Assembly (NCBI GenBank): GCA_003342895.1
Contig: PTFA01000055.1
Coordinates: 2,945,629-3,009,628 of the forward strand
Length of the DNA stretch: 64,000 nucleotides
From: Casuarius casuarius
Taxonomy: Eukaryota > Chordata > Aves > Casuariiformes > Casuariidae
Direction: 5' to 3'
The notes beneath the pieces were generated by a model. The model was given only the letters and a program-made list of their open reading frames with translations, searched no databases and was not told the origin of the DNA. Positions 48,601-62,112 of the stretch are shown here, piece after piece (the stretch's first letter is position 1; each line of letters begins with the position of its first letter). The position numbers and the translations under genes are program-made.

Positions 48601-51600
48601 GTTGCTCCTTGCAGTTTCCGTGTGTGACTATAGTGTCCCTGACTGTAGTGCTGATGCACTTGCACATGGATCTGGTTTGTTTCTGCTCCTCAGGACACTT
48701 GACTTCAAAAACAACTGCTTGCAGTCTGGAGTTTTACAAAACAAAATATGTGACAACTTCCATGAAATTAATGAAGAGCAACCTCACAACATAAAAATTG
48801 CAATGTTCTACTCTAGTAAGACTGAAATGCTTTATATTATCGTTTTTTGAGAATGTTTAGTTTCAGTGGGTTACTGATGGCAATGTTTTTAGCATCAACT
48901 GTGCGCTAACATCTCAAAGAGATAGCATTTTCTAAAGCAAAAATGTTTAGCTGAAATGTGTTGGTCCAGCACTGTTTGATGAAATGTAACATATGAGAAA
49001 GTAACATCCAGAGAAAGTTTTTAGGGAATAATGGATTTCATCCTATAAGCCACCTATAATCTCTTAAACCCCCGGAACCATCTTGAATTCCAGGCTCAGA
49101 TGATCAAAGAAGGAGAAGGTTTTTGTATTATTTTTATAATATTTTTACTTTCTCCTTTCTTAACATTTTCTTAAATTTCAAAAATTTCCTGCAATAAAAA
49201 GCCTCCCAGAGCTGCCAGCTGTAATTTTGTGATGCAAGTTTAGGTAAAACAGTTTCATAGATGTTATAACACTGTAGCCATCCCTGTTTTCTGGTAGTTC
49301 TCTTGTTTCTGCTTATTTCAGAGCAATTCTGCTTCTGGTATTTCACGAGTAATTGTCAGATTTCTTTTTGAGAGAGAGAGAGAGAGAGTGTAGAAGACAC
49401 ATCCTGCATCTTCATGTACCAAAGCAGTATGTTTCATTCATATCTTTCTACTTTCCTCATATATGAGATATCTGCCCTGGACCAAGTACCTATACTTTTA
49501 CACTATATTTTTTCCTGTACTTTCTACTAAACAAGTTCATTTGCAAGGTACTGTGTGTTATCTCAGCTGTTTGAAATAGTATCATGTTGAAACAAGTTGC
49601 CAGCTTGGAGTGACATTAAAAAAAGAGTATTGCTTTGATCCCTTTGGCCACGTTTGATATATTGCCCGAGGGTGGATTAACACTTTAATGTTCAAATTTG
49701 AGATCATCTCCCCTTCCCCCCCCACAACTCCAAAGAGCTCTGTGGCTTTTTGATATTCTGAAAGACACTTTTGATACGGGATGAGCAATGTAATATTTAG
49801 ACTACACAGTCTCTTCCTATGTGGTGGTAAGTGGCGCCTAACGAAAGCAGAACTTGTTTTCCTGATTGCTTCAGAGAAGCACCCAGCATTTCAGATTATT
49901 CCAAATTACTTCTGAACTTTTTAGGGCTGCAAAATTAGCCTAGATAATCTTGCAAGAATAAATTGCCCTTAATGCTTCCAGTAATTTCTGGTTAGGCTTG
50001 AACGACTCCTGTAAGGGTTCTCAGAGCATTTTTCTCTGAGCTGTGTCTTGAACCTCCCAAATCAAAGGCACGTGAAAATGAGTGATAATTTATTACAATA
50101 ATAAAATTGGGTAACTGCTGACTGCATCTGATTGTGGTGGTGCATCCAGAAAGGCTCCTACTCTCAGGAAATCACGCAGGATATTGGAAGGCCTGTGTCC
50201 CCTGAGTGGGGAAGAGATGGGAGCAGCGCTATCATTTGGAAGAGAGTAGACGGCCCATTTCCTCTTAGAGCAACTGGCGGTAACTTACCAGGAAAGAGGC
50301 AGCGAAACTGCGCATCTTTCTCATACTGATAATCTCATTATTTTGATGTATCTGAATTTTGTATCGCTTCCTGTATGAAGGCTTGGACAAACCGATTTAT
50401 ATGAGCCAGCTTCTTCACGCTTAGAACTACACCGTACGTGGCTCCTGCCATGCTAACTTCTGTGAATATCCGTTGGGTTCCTGCTTACGTTCCAGGTGTC
50501 AGAAGGATTTTGTGAGACAGAAATTACATACAGTCATGGTCTGTAAATTGCACTGAAAAACAATAGAAATAGGGTCAGATTTTGATCCTGCTTACAAAAA
50601 AGAAATGAAAGACTTCACTGTAATTGGCTTATATGAGGACCAGGGCCTGAACCCATATCGACAGTATGGTAACGATTCCATGAGTCAAATGAGCTTTGAC
50701 GGTGAACAACCTTCATGCTGCTGGTGGTCTCCTCGCTGCAGTGCTCAAGTGCACTGGTTTGGGTTGCAGGGGAAACTGTCTGAGCCCCAGGTCCCGGACA
50801 TCACTCCTGAGGACGGCTGGTTGGCGTCAGTAGATTTATTCCAGATTTTCCTCTTGTGCAAATGAGAGTTGAATTTTGGCTGCTTGTTTCAGGCTTGCCA
50901 AGCCAACTGTTTTAAACCTCCATGAAAATGTAAATTGCAATGACTTTTCCAAGGTGACTGGGGAGTTCCCCTGGGACTTCTCCAGGAGTTTTTCTAGCTG
51001 AAGGAAATTTTGCACCTTGGCTTTTGTAAAGTATTGTTTCTACTGTGTGGTCGCACTCTGCTTTGATCTCAGAACCCAAATATTTCCAGGCACTTGGTGA
51101 GGTAGTAGTGAGCGACCATAATGATAAAAATTCAAGCTCTGTTTGAGCTTTCCTACACTTGGCAGCTGTTTCCAGACCTCGTTCTTTAATCACTTTTTAG
51201 GGAGGTCTCTGGAGTTGTTTTCAGCCAGATTTATTTTTGGATGAAGGCAAGATTTTCTTTTTAGAAGTATGTTTGATGAAATAGATGATGGAAAGGAACT
51301 CAAAAGCTGTAATTCAGTCAAGATATTCTCCTATGCCTATGATAGCAGCTTGATGGAATTAACATTTTTCTGTTCAGTACAGAGCAGGTATTTTTATGTC
51401 GAAAGCAAAATAATGATTCTTTTTTTTTTAGTGATGACAAGAGGATTTAGATAGTTTTGATATAAATATATTATAGAAAATAATTTGATTCCAAATACAG
51501 TTAAAAAATAGTATACTCCATGCAGACAGGGAATACATAGTTTCATTATTTATATTCTTTTGGTTTTGTGTTACTGGTTTTGGCAATACATCTGAAAATG

Positions 51601-52635
51601 AGATGTTATGGAGAAAATTAAAATCAGAGACCCTTCAAAACTTTATTTATAATGGCAAGATACAAACAATTATTCTGATTTGAAAAATGAAGTTGCTGTA
51701 TCGAAGATGGTCTGGCTGGAAACATCTGACCCATCTTTGGTAAGAGAAGTAAGAAAAAGGCTCTCACCAGTTGTCATTAAATATCACTGGGTAATTTTGT
51801 GGTAGTTTTGTTCTGCTGCCATTCCCCAGTTGCTCCAGGGACACTTGCTCTTTCAGAACTCCTTTGTACTTCTCCACTGATACGCCCTTTATTTAAAGAC
51901 TAGCTGGCTCAGGGTTCTTCAGCAGCCCAGGAAAAATTAAATTTTGCTGTCGTAAGGAAAAGGGGGGAAGGCTGGCTGGCTTCTTGCAGCAGAAGGGGGG
52001 AAACTCTGGATTCCTGGGTGTGCTGCTGTCATTAGGGTGCCGGGAAGGTGCAGAGGTGCCACTCCTCACCAGCCACACTGCTCCCTCCAAGCCCTTTCTT
52101 CGGCAGCCACCACCACTCTGGAGTGGGAAAATACCTGTTTTCCTCACCCAGTGCTTCGCTGCCCTAAGGAATTGCCTGATTTATGCATGCATTGTCAATC
52201 CTGCTATAAAATCACAACTGGCAAGATTTCTTTATTACAGTATAGATACCCAATGATTTGGATGTTCTTTTGAGAGCTTGGTGTACTCCATTTCCTAACC
52301 TTAGAAGATCAGCCACGGGGTTTGGCTTGCAAGCCCCCAACTAAATGTTTCAAGATACAGTAAAAAGAAAGCACAGTGGCCCACCCTATAATCAGGAATG
52401 GACTGAAGGAGAGATCTAATTCAGTCTTCTCTATACCAGCTTTATACTTACATAGATTCATGAGAGTCCCACAGATACTGAGTTCCTGAGGCAGAGTGGT
52501 GTACAGGCCCTGAGTATATTGGTAAACTGGAATAAATCAACAGCTACTAAAGTGGAATGTGGATTACACTTCATTTTTGCTGCTGAAATGCTAAGTTTCA
52601 TCAGTTAATCCCTTGGTATGCCTTACCCATGAGAG
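48601..52635. other. Noncoding, no gene recognised
   Basis: Includes (AG)10 at 49370-49389, a C9 run near 49716-49724 and a possible conserved block at 49860-50010. A fragment near 50571-50600 (gggtcagattttgatcctgc) resembles an old amniote repeat. No coding domain. Confidence 0.5.
49370..49389. repeat. (GA)n microsatellite
   Basis: Ten dinucleotide units of ga. Confidence 0.9.
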
Positions 52636-52701
52636 GAAGGTTCTGCATTTACTCTAGCACCTCTGCGTGAAGGTTCTGCATTTACTCTAGCACCTCTGCA
52701 T
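52636..52701. repeat. Near-perfect 33-base tandem duplication
   Basis: Two copies of a 33-base unit beginning gaaggttctgcatttactct lie head to tail at 52636-52668 and 52669-52701. They differ at one base near the end (gt versus at). The near identity points to a recent local duplication or replication slippage. Confidence 0.95.
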
Positions 52702-53345
52702 TTTGTACATGGTGTCCCAATAATCCTGACAATACAATTAGCTCCTTTTCCTTTTTTCTTTTTTTTTTTTTTGTCAAAGAAGAAGTGTATTCAGTTAAAG
52801 ATGATATAATAATTCAATCCATTTCATTAGAAAACAATCAGTTGCTTTTATCACCTATACTCTCTGATGAAATGGATCCTGGTGTGGAGTGTGCATCTTG
52901 CTTGTATCCAGCCATAGCTAGTCAGCAGGATGACATAGTCAGTGCTGTGGGAGTAGAGTAGCCATGAAAGAATGGTTAAATTCACCGCTATTCATCACAA
53001 CATCACGAATTCCCATCCTAATACCTGGGCAAAGAAACAGACAAGAGAACTGCTGTTGGAAACTCCCTGAAGCCATGGTCAAAATAAATATATTTCAGCA
53101 TGAACCCACCGAATTGTGGTTGAATCCAAACCAAGGACAGCTAGCCAGTCTCTGTCAATTTGGCAGGGAAGCCCTACTGTTGTGGCTATTTCTGGACCAT
53201 CCTCCAACATTGAAAGCAAGAATGCCAAACCTTAGATTGCATCAATTCTGCAATCGTCCCAGTGGCAATGAGAAGGTGGTTTTGAAATAATGGGGGAAAG
53301 GTTTCAGACATGTTCTGGGTTCCATATTGTCTTAGAAGTTTAGAA
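52702..53345. other. Noncoding; T-rich tract and a 108-codon open frame
   Basis: A pyrimidine tract lies at 52746-52772. The plus-strand frame at 52964-53290 has no recognisable domain and is taken as chance. Confidence 0.45.
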
Positions 53346-53440
53346 AAGCAAGAATGTAAGAATTATCAGGCCAGTCAGACCTATAATCCACAGGGAGCAA
53401 CGCTCCGTCTCTGACACTTCCTCTGGCTCAGAACGAAATG
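53346..53440. repeat. Old amniote interspersed repeat fragment
   Basis: The sequence aagaatgtaagaattatcag, gtcagacctataatccac and gtctctgacacttcctctgg follows the well-known amniote word order aacataagaatggcc, gggtcagaccaatggtcca, tgtctctgacagtggcc. The family name is uncertain to me. It is short and diverged. Confidence 0.5.
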
Positions 53441-55860
53441 TAAAAACAGCACAGACGATTCCCCTCCATGCAAAAAAAAAATTACTACACAACAAAGAAA
53501 AGGATATCCATTGCTGCAATATCAAGATTAAGAGTGAGGCATGTTATAATTAATTCTAATAATTATAACAGCCTTGGTGTAGCCATAGAGCAGTTCTTTG
53601 CTGTTTTGTAAATTTCATAAATTTTACCTCACTTTAGAGGCTGCTACTTCTCTGCAAAGACAAGACATAGGAACCACGTTGTAGATGGATGAAGTATTTT
53701 TGGTGCTAGTTGAATAACACACACTGTCTTCTCTAGAGGGTTTTAACATATTTTACTAAAAAAATCATTCAAGTGTGGGATTTTCCATTATACACTCATT
53801 TCCAAATGGTTGGACAATATATAGGAGTCATTTATTTAATTAGTTACTTCTACCAAATGTCCAATAATTAATATGTGAAAAAGTCCATTATTTATTATGT
53901 AATGCATAGCTTATACAGCAATCCAGAGTCAAAAAGTCGAGACAAATTGTACTGGATATAGTGCAGCCTTTGTTTATCTCAATTCATGTCAATAGATTCC
54001 ACTCACCTCCCACTCGCATGAATATGGGGGATTTTTCTTATTCAGACAAGCATGGGGTGACCAGTATCAGGCAAATTGTTTTCTCCTTCCTTTTACATTT
54101 TTACACCCTTTGTTTTCTTTTATGCTTACTTTTTGAAATCCCTTGGTTTCTTCCTGCTCACAGATGGGCAGAGAGCATCTCCGCTTTCCACCTCCTGCTT
54201 TGCTATCGCTTTAGCATGTTATCCTCATTGCATTCTAATTAACGAGGATATCACTGAAAATGGGACAGATAGCAGAACTGCAAATAAGTAGTCTTTCCCA
54301 GAAGCATCAAACTCTGAGTGTCAATAGATGTAAATAAATAGATGAATATTCTTCAAACTGTTGAACTGGTGAACGGCTTCCTGCCTCTCTCCTGGAGGAG
54401 GTGTTACATGTCCATCGAATGAATCTTGTTGGTTTATGTGGTTTGAAGTCCCTTGGCTGATACAAAATAATTAGGGAGTGTTTACACAAGCACCTTAGAT
54501 GACAGAAATAGGAGAGCAGCAGGAACCTCTAGCAAAGGAGCTAGTGGTAGTCTGGAGGTTTCCATTTCTTTCATCAGCTCTGAGGTGGGGACAATCAGGA
54601 GATTCACTGCAGAGGTACACTCTGATACAAAGAAAAGTGCTAACGCAGAAGTACCCCAAAACAATCTCCCAGCACTTCTGAAAACAGCCTCTAAGGCTAC
54701 CAGGAGCTCAGTTTGTGTCTTCTGGGTTTGGTACATAGGAATTGCTGCTTCTGAGCCTACGCTACTATTTCACATTTGCTATAAGATGGTAACGTTCATC
54801 ACTGCCATTATTTTTACATGTGATTTTATGCCTACATTTTCCAGTATCCACACTTCTGCATCTGGATCTTGTTGTTGACCTAAATCTTGCCATTTAGACC
54901 TCCAAGTATTTGTTTTTAGCCAAGAACATTGTGTGGAAGCAGTTAGGTGTTCTAAAGAGGAATTTCTGCATGTTCAGTGGTAATGATGATTTCATATGGC
55001 ACAAAGGTACTGTCAGGGTTGGTTAGCAAGCTGTAGGCCGGAGTTTACAGCTTTGCACCACTGTGAAGCACAAAGTTTTGGCTGTGCTTTTTCAGCCATC
55101 TGTGTAGGCAGTGTTTATTTATTAACCCCTGGAGAGGCTCACAGCTGCTAGTATTAATTTTGTAATTCATCATGAAAAAGTTCCAATTTTTAAAAGCTAC
55201 AGGGAACAGGGAAGAGGCAGCTCATACTGCTGCCAGTTTAAGATCATTTTCTATTATCCTTTTATATGGGTTACTGGAAAGTAACCCAAGTTTTTAAAGA
55301 ACCTGGAACTGGAGAAAGTCAAACCATCCATTTAAGACGGGCAGGAATACAGAATATAGAGCATATCTGAAGAGGCCCGAGAATCCACAGACTTAAACAG
55401 TTGAGCTTGGTAAGCTGATGGTGGTTCACATGCCCATTCAGGCACATGCCTTCCCCCAGCTCGTGTCCTGACACGTGTCCTCCTTTTCCCTTTCCCAGTC
55501 TCTGAGAGCCAGCTCTTCTTTCAGAAGCAGTTTGTGTGTTTACAGCCAGTTGCCAATAACACTCTTTAGAAACAAAAATATGACCTTTGAACAAACACTG
55601 TCTAGCTTCTGGAGTAAGGAGCTGGTTGAAAGTGGACTCTTTGGAGGGGTATCTTAGCTTGATGGGGAAAAATCCTATTTAAACTCATATTTTCTCATTC
55701 AGAGCCCTGATCTTTTTCCCTCCTTCTCTCCCCAGGTGACTCGCTATCTTTTTTCTTCTTCATAGCTCTCTGAATTTGACCAGCTTGATACAGTATTAAT
55801 AGCATTTGCCCTTTGTCTATAGCAATAAACATCAGCAAAATTGCAACAAATGCTCCTGTG
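53441..55860. other. Noncoding, no gene recognised
   Basis: AT-rich with several TTAATTA-like words around 53545-53900. Open frames up to about 97 codons have no domain. Confidence 0.5.
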
Positions 55861-55919
55861 ATACATTCCTATTCAATACAGCTGTACCTTTTTGAGTGTG
55901 GGAGGGAGGATGGCTGCGG

Positions 55920-56040
55920 CTCTTATCTGAGCTGACGATAAGGCACGTGTGCAGAAACAAGATGAGGGACCAGATTTGCTCAGCTGTGTTTATCCTCCCG
56001 CCCACACGTGTGCCCGTACAAGCATCCCAACAGCTGAATG
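55920..56040. promoter_or_regulatory. GATA / E-box motif cluster
   Basis: Within 120 bases there are three GATA-type motifs: CTTATCTG at 55922, GATAAG at 55937, TTTATCC at 55989. There are also two CACGTG boxes (55944 and 56005) and two CAGCTG boxes (55981 and 56031). Such mixed GATA/E-box arrays are typical of enhancers bound by GATA and basic helix-loop-helix factors. Function is inferred. Confidence 0.35.
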
Positions 56041-59000
56041 TCAGGCTAATCAAAACAACACAAAGTCTGCTGAATCCAGAACCAGCTGTGACAGGGCTTG
56101 TCATGCCTATACCATTATTATTGTTGTTTCAGTCTGTAAAATTAGCCTCTGCTGATGGCTCTGCCTACAGCTGCCCCTCCTCCTGCCTCTGTAACGCCTG
56201 CTGCTCTGGTGATCCCACACACGATAACTGTGAACTGCGGCCTCCTGTGCCCCGGCCCCTTGTGGGATGCGGCGCTCTGAGCTCAGCGGGGTTCTCATCC
56301 TGCCTTCTGCCGTGAAGATGTACTCTTTGAATTGCAAACGCTTTCAAGAACTTCTCTTGGAATATAAAGGATTCTTATCTGATCAAACAGCTGAAAAGGA
56401 GAACGTAGCCATATGCTGCTGCATGAGCTCCCTGTGGCTACACCGGTCCATTTGTTAAAATTTCTGTGCCTTGCCTAGCTCTAGGCTGGCTCCAGCTAGG
56501 TTTTACTCACACCATCATCCAACCCTGCTCCTAGTGGGGCTGTACAACCTGGTAGTGGCTTTTGTGGGGTCCTTCATTTAACCTGGGGACATGTTTGTCC
56601 TTGTCTGTCATGCAGTGTCCTTCCTATAGGCTGCCACTAGATTTTCCCACTGTTGCTATTAAAATAAAGAAAAAAATGTTGCTTAATGTTGTTGCATTGA
56701 TTTTGGTGGACTAAGTGGGCGTATAGAGTTCGGAGGCATTGGTGTGACACTACCTTTCACTGTTACATTCAACAGGTAACTTGGTTTGGGACTTTGAGTA
56801 CAGAGACTTTGGTTTGTGTCATTCCATGGTGAGCACACTAGAAAATGTGTGCTAGCATTTCAAAATGTGTTGATTAGTTTACAGAGGAAAAAGAGTGAAA
56901 AGTGAAAAATAAAGCATGCTGAAATGGAAACCAGGTGGTGCCCAAATTGCTTAATCAGAACCTGTGAACATTCCTCCCTTGGGGCAAGGCTGTTTCTTAC
57001 CCTGCTCTTATTCTATCTAAGAGTCTTTCTGAGTAGGAAAGAAAGCGTCAGTCCTGTTGTCAGATTTTGTTGGCCACTATACACAGCAGTCACTTTTGCT
57101 TTTGATGGAACAGAGAGAAATAACAGAACAGTGTGAATAGGGAGAAATCTTATTATTTTGATGCCTCAGGATGGGAGGTGTCTGCTCACTCACACATGGG
57201 TTTGCAGGGCAGGCAGGTCACCTGCTGCAGCCATGGGCTTGAATCCTGGTGGTTTACTTCTGCTGTCTGGGATGGTGTCGGTCTGGTCTGGTCAGTGTTG
57301 TTTCTGTCACAAGTCTTCATAGGCCAGGCATTGCCCAGGGAAATATTTCATCACAACGTGCTGTGATCTCAGGATCTGCAGAAAAGCTGAAAAAAAGACA
57401 AGACAGAAGGAAGACAGAGGGAGAAGGCAGACAAAGGCAGAGCAGGGCTGGGCCATGGCAGTCTGCTGGCTCACTGATTGCAGCACAGCACTCTGCGAAT
57501 GTCTCCTAGTGTTCGAGGTGCTCTTGTCCACTGTCCAAGGGATCCTTCACCAAACGACTAAGTCTTTAGGGCAAAGCAGAGGCTTACTAGGTTTTTAGTA
57601 AAGGATCCCACAGGTCTGCTGCACACTGTAAGTCTCAGAGAAAAAGGAGGAAGAGATTTTGTGTAGTAAGAACAAGGGTTTACACTACAAACACAAACAC
57701 ACTAAATTGGTTATCTAATTGGTTGTCCAAGTTCTGGCACACGCTTCCCATCCTGTTTACACTGAGCACAGCTGCTGACTAGCATCGGCAGCCCTTTTCC
57801 TTTGGACTTCAGCAGTCCAACTGAAGTTCAACTCTTCAGCAGTTCAACTCTTTCATACCCCTTTTACCGGTGATAGTTTATAGCTCTGCACTGGTTCCCC
57901 ACTGCTGAGCTCACAGCTGGTGTTAATAGACAGACCTTAACTGTTACACCACGGAGGTGACATGAAATTGTGCCTTACACCTCCCTGTTCAAAAAGCCTT
58001 AGCCGTTGAATGTTACTGAAGGAAACTACTGCCTTTCTGACCCTGCTGTATGCCCCAGTACGACTCCAGCATGTGCGGCTCTTTTGGCCAAGGAGTGGGG
58101 CTTCTCAGCCATATAACCTGTATATGAAGTTAGAGGCTGCATTAAAAATCATTTGTTCCCCTGTTTTGATCTCACACTGGTTTTACACTAGGCTAGCTCT
58201 GCTTCCTCAGTGCTGCTCTTGGTGTGAGGTTAATTAGTGTATGTAAAGCAAGCATGATGATCTTTCACTTCAAAGTACACTTGGGAATTTGCTGATCTCC
58301 CTGGAGGTTGGCCAGCTTTCATCTGTGTGCTCCTGGGTCGTTTCTGATTGTTTTTTCAGACACATGCCTCAGAGACCTCTCTTGCTCAGAAAGCTGGCTT
58401 TAATAACACCACATGACCAATACACACCTCATCCTGGAGAGATCTGATTTAAAATATTTCTTTCCTTCCTATGATGGTTCTTTTTATTTACTTTAAAAAT
58501 ATCCTTCGTCTTTTTAATCTCACTGTTGTACTTCCTAATCATCATCTGAACCAGATTTGTTGAAATTTTTTCCTCTTTACACCTCCCTTTCCACCCCCCT
58601 CCAAGCCACACATATGTGCATTTTATGCAGGTGGAGTTAGCACTGCTTAGCGCTGGGGTTAGATCCGCCAGCCAGTGCTCTCGTGGTATGGGGACACCCT
58701 GGCCATGTGCCCTTCCCCATGGCTCTGCGGATGTTGAGGATGGGCATTCCCCTGAGCATCGCTCTATGAAAGAGCTAACTGGCAGGTAGGGCAGGACCTC
58801 CTTGGTGATGGTCTCAAAACTGCTTTTGTGGCCTGCCTCCTGAAGGGAGAGAGGGAGTAACATGCAGTAACTGCTGTGACTGTAGTGGGATTTATTCAAG
58901 GCACCAGTTAAAACAAAGCTGACTAGTTCAGGGACTGGTAGTATTTGTAGTCATCCAAACACAGCAGCCGATATGGGTTGCAAAACCTGCCCAAGAAGCA

Positions 59001-62000
59001 GGTTATCATGTTCTGTGCTGCTAGCTTAAAGCCAGTGTCACATGCTTTTGCTGCACTGAAATCACCATCCTGTGGCTTCTAAGTAAAAAATATTTAGGTA
59101 TCCAAACTTCCCAGTGCTGAAAATCATAGTGCCTATATTACTTTAAAATGTGGGATGCAGATACTACTAAAAATCCCACTCTTGTCGATGCGCTTGGATT
59201 ACCCTTTCATTTGTAGATCTGCACCCAAAGATGTGCTCATCTCTGCTGTCCACAGATGATATGGACAGCGTGGCCAAGGCCTACCTGTGCCTTTTGCTGC
59301 CCCTGCAAGCTGCTGCCCTCACCAACTGCATCATGCACTGCTGCTTGCAGCTGGCTTCCTAGAAACTTGTTTCTCAGCAGAGATTTCCTCTACTAAATAG
59401 AGAACGGTATCTCCTATTGTCCTTGGATTCAGTTAGTGCTGGCAAGACCTGCACTTAAAAATACACTTGGACATACTTGGCTTTTTAAAAATTCTTTCTT
59501 GGATCATTTTTAAAGATTCATTTTTTAACTATATATAGCAAAAGATAGTCTTCCTGGTCAGATCAGCCCCACTTTGCTGAGAAAGCTTGCCCTAGGGTTA
59601 TTTATAGAATTAGAGTTATTAGCATCTCTGTCCCTTGCTCTCTTTGCATAAAGCTAGGGCACGCTGGGATGAAAACATGACCTTATCCTTTGAATATGCA
59701 GATTGGTCATTCACAAGTTTTTTTTTTTTTTAGTAGAGCTTGTGTTCCATAAGGGCAAATTCCAATTCACAGCTACAGATTTCTGAATTTCATGTGCCTG
59801 GTTGGTTAGTGTGCTAAATACATGCAGAGTTCAGGGAATGCAGGAGGCTTTTTTAAAATCCTGAAATAGTTGCACATGTCCCCCAACAATTTCATTATTC
59901 TAGTGCTTCATGGTCTATTCTTAGTCACAAAACTGTTAGGATTTTCAAACAGTTAGGCTTTGCAGCCTTTTGGGTTGTGAAGGTCACGTTATGTATCAAT
60001 AAGCAATACATTTCTAACACAACAGCTAAAGGAGGTGCGATCATGCATCTGAATGTTTTATTTTCATACCTCATGGTACCTTGGATGTTATCTAATTGGT
60101 TAAAACTAATAGTTCTTTTTACCAAAATATCCACCTAATATGAATAACCTATAATCCCCCATGACTCTTATGCTTGCCAGATGTGAGAAACACGAAACAT
60201 CTCTTAGCTGTCTGCTAGTCTTTCCCTTCCCGCCCAGTCTTCTCTCACGATTTCTACAGTGTCAGCCTTCAAGATTTACCATTCAAAATCTTCTAGGCCC
60301 CCTAAAATAATAAAGAGAAATGGGCACAGCATAAAATCAAATTTTATATCAAATGAAGAGATCCTAGGAATACTGAACTTCAGTGTATCATTCAGATTAT
60401 ATTTTATTCAAAAAAAAAAGACCAAATCTTAACTTATATGAAAATGCCACCAAAGTTCATGGGAAAAAATGCTACATGGGAAGCTGTTTGCTCCAGGATT
60501 TAGGTCAGTCTTGGTGCACTATACACAAGCCCCTGATTAAAAAAGTTTTATTGGTCTATTATTAAAGAGAGCTTAAGTTCAGTATATAGGAAAGCTTGAT
60601 GCATGTTTTTCCTGAATATTGGGTTAGCAGTTGTGGCATATATAGTTAGCAATGTCATGCACCATGGATTGACATCTTTTTCTATGGAAACTTTCATGGT
60701 TTAACATGTGAATGTTAAATACAGTCAGCAGATAAGCAAATAAGCCCATTGGACACAATGCAGCTTCCAACAGTTTTCAGTCAGAGGGAATTAAGTCTTC
60801 TTGTGACAAGACAATGCAGAGCTCCCCTCAGTGAAGGGTATCTGCTCCAGGAGCTGGAGTAGTCATCAACACTTGTAGCAATTACACAAAACACTTACAA
60901 GAATACAAAAAGCATTCTGCAAAATTCATAGTCCACATTAATTTCCCATGTCACTAAAACTAAAATCAATGATGTTACACTAGTGATGAATTTGGACAAT
61001 TTTTTTAAGCAATTAGCTATTAAGTAGCAGTTTAGCAAAAATCATTTGCACAACAGGCAAGTCCAGCTAGCAGAACATGTTGAAAAATTGTTTTTGAAAG
61101 AGAAGAAATTTGGAGGAAGGTGGAAAGAGTGAAGACTAAAGAAAGAACGGGAAAGCTTCTTGTTTTATGTTGGCAGAAAGGGGTTTTCCAGCATTTCTTT
61201 TGGAACAAAGAAACTAGAGCAAAGATATAGAATGAAGTTTACTGGTCAGTAAGTGGGAAAACTTTGTTGTTCCAGGGCAGGCAGGGAAAAGCAAGTAAAC
61301 TCTCTGGGGCCCAAATTAGAAATGGACAAACTCTTACTTTCCTGCACTTGTACTTGGCTATACCACACTGCAGGAAGAATGCGAAGGGAGAAGTGAAGAA
61401 TGTGCAAGCAGAAAAAAAAGTGCACAGCAACTAAATCACTATTTTTGATCCCAGATTAATGAGATGACTATGGGTATTGAAGTCTGTTCTGTATTGAGAA
61501 CTACACTTTCAGACTTAGTTGATTTTGAGCATAGCTATAGCAGAGAGTGGAGAAGTTTTACTCTACTGGACATATCAGGGCCCTGTGAAGCCCAGCAGGT
61601 AAGAAGTGGAAATAGTTCTCAAATAGAATAGGCACCAGTTAAAAAAGAAATAAAAACTCAGATTGCTTTATTCCAAGTCCCTATTATGAAACAACAAAAC
61701 CTGAGCTCAACACTTGAATACCCTTCCTACACACAGAGGGTGATTTCGTCTGTCTTTATGGTTGCATGTACCTGTGTGTGATTTTAAGTTTATCCTGCAG
61801 TTGGGAGTGGAGGTATCTGTGTGATGGACTTGAAAATTAAAGAAACCAGAGATGAGGAAAGATGCAGAAAGTACTGAGGTGCACAACATTTCACAGTATC
61901 AGAGAGGAGATAAATTAAAATTATTATGAAGTGCAATGTAGCTAAAAATAATGCCTCATTACTCTTATTGTAAAGAACTATATGCTGGATAAGACAAAGG

Positions 62001-62112
62001 ATAATGGAAAGCAGTTTAAAACAGCAGCACAGCAAAGAAAGCGACGGTTCACTTTAAGGATATTGGTGATTTTATCACTTCTTCAGTGGGAATGGAGGTT
62101 ATGTTCAGAGTT
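56041..62112. other. Noncoding, no gene recognised
   Basis: The part at 57485-57960 has short inverted repeats (for example gatccttcac and aaggatcccac) and could be an old LTR-type repeat, but no ends were found. A T14 run lies at 59718-59731. A 156-codon minus-strand frame (58429-58899) lacks any domain. From 61338 to 61367 a short minus-strand exon-like segment exists and is judged chance. Confidence 0.5.

Noticed and set aside
52964..53290. 108-codon plus-strand frame
   Set aside because: No domain, and it lies just before an old repeat fragment. Treated as chance.
55896..56315. 139-codon plus-strand frame
   Set aside because: It overlaps GC-rich motif-dense DNA with opposing frames on the other strand, and the cysteines form no known spacing pattern.
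57485..57960. Possible LTR
   Set aside because: Only short inverted repeats were seen, with no TG...CA ends, target-site duplication or polyadenylation context.
58429..58899. 156-codon open frame on the minus strand
   Set aside because: The longest frame in the window, but without domain, conserved motif or splice context.
61338..61367. 30-base minus-strand exon-like segment (CGIAKYKCRK)
   Set aside because: The acceptor tract is good, but the segment is too short to judge and has no partner exon.
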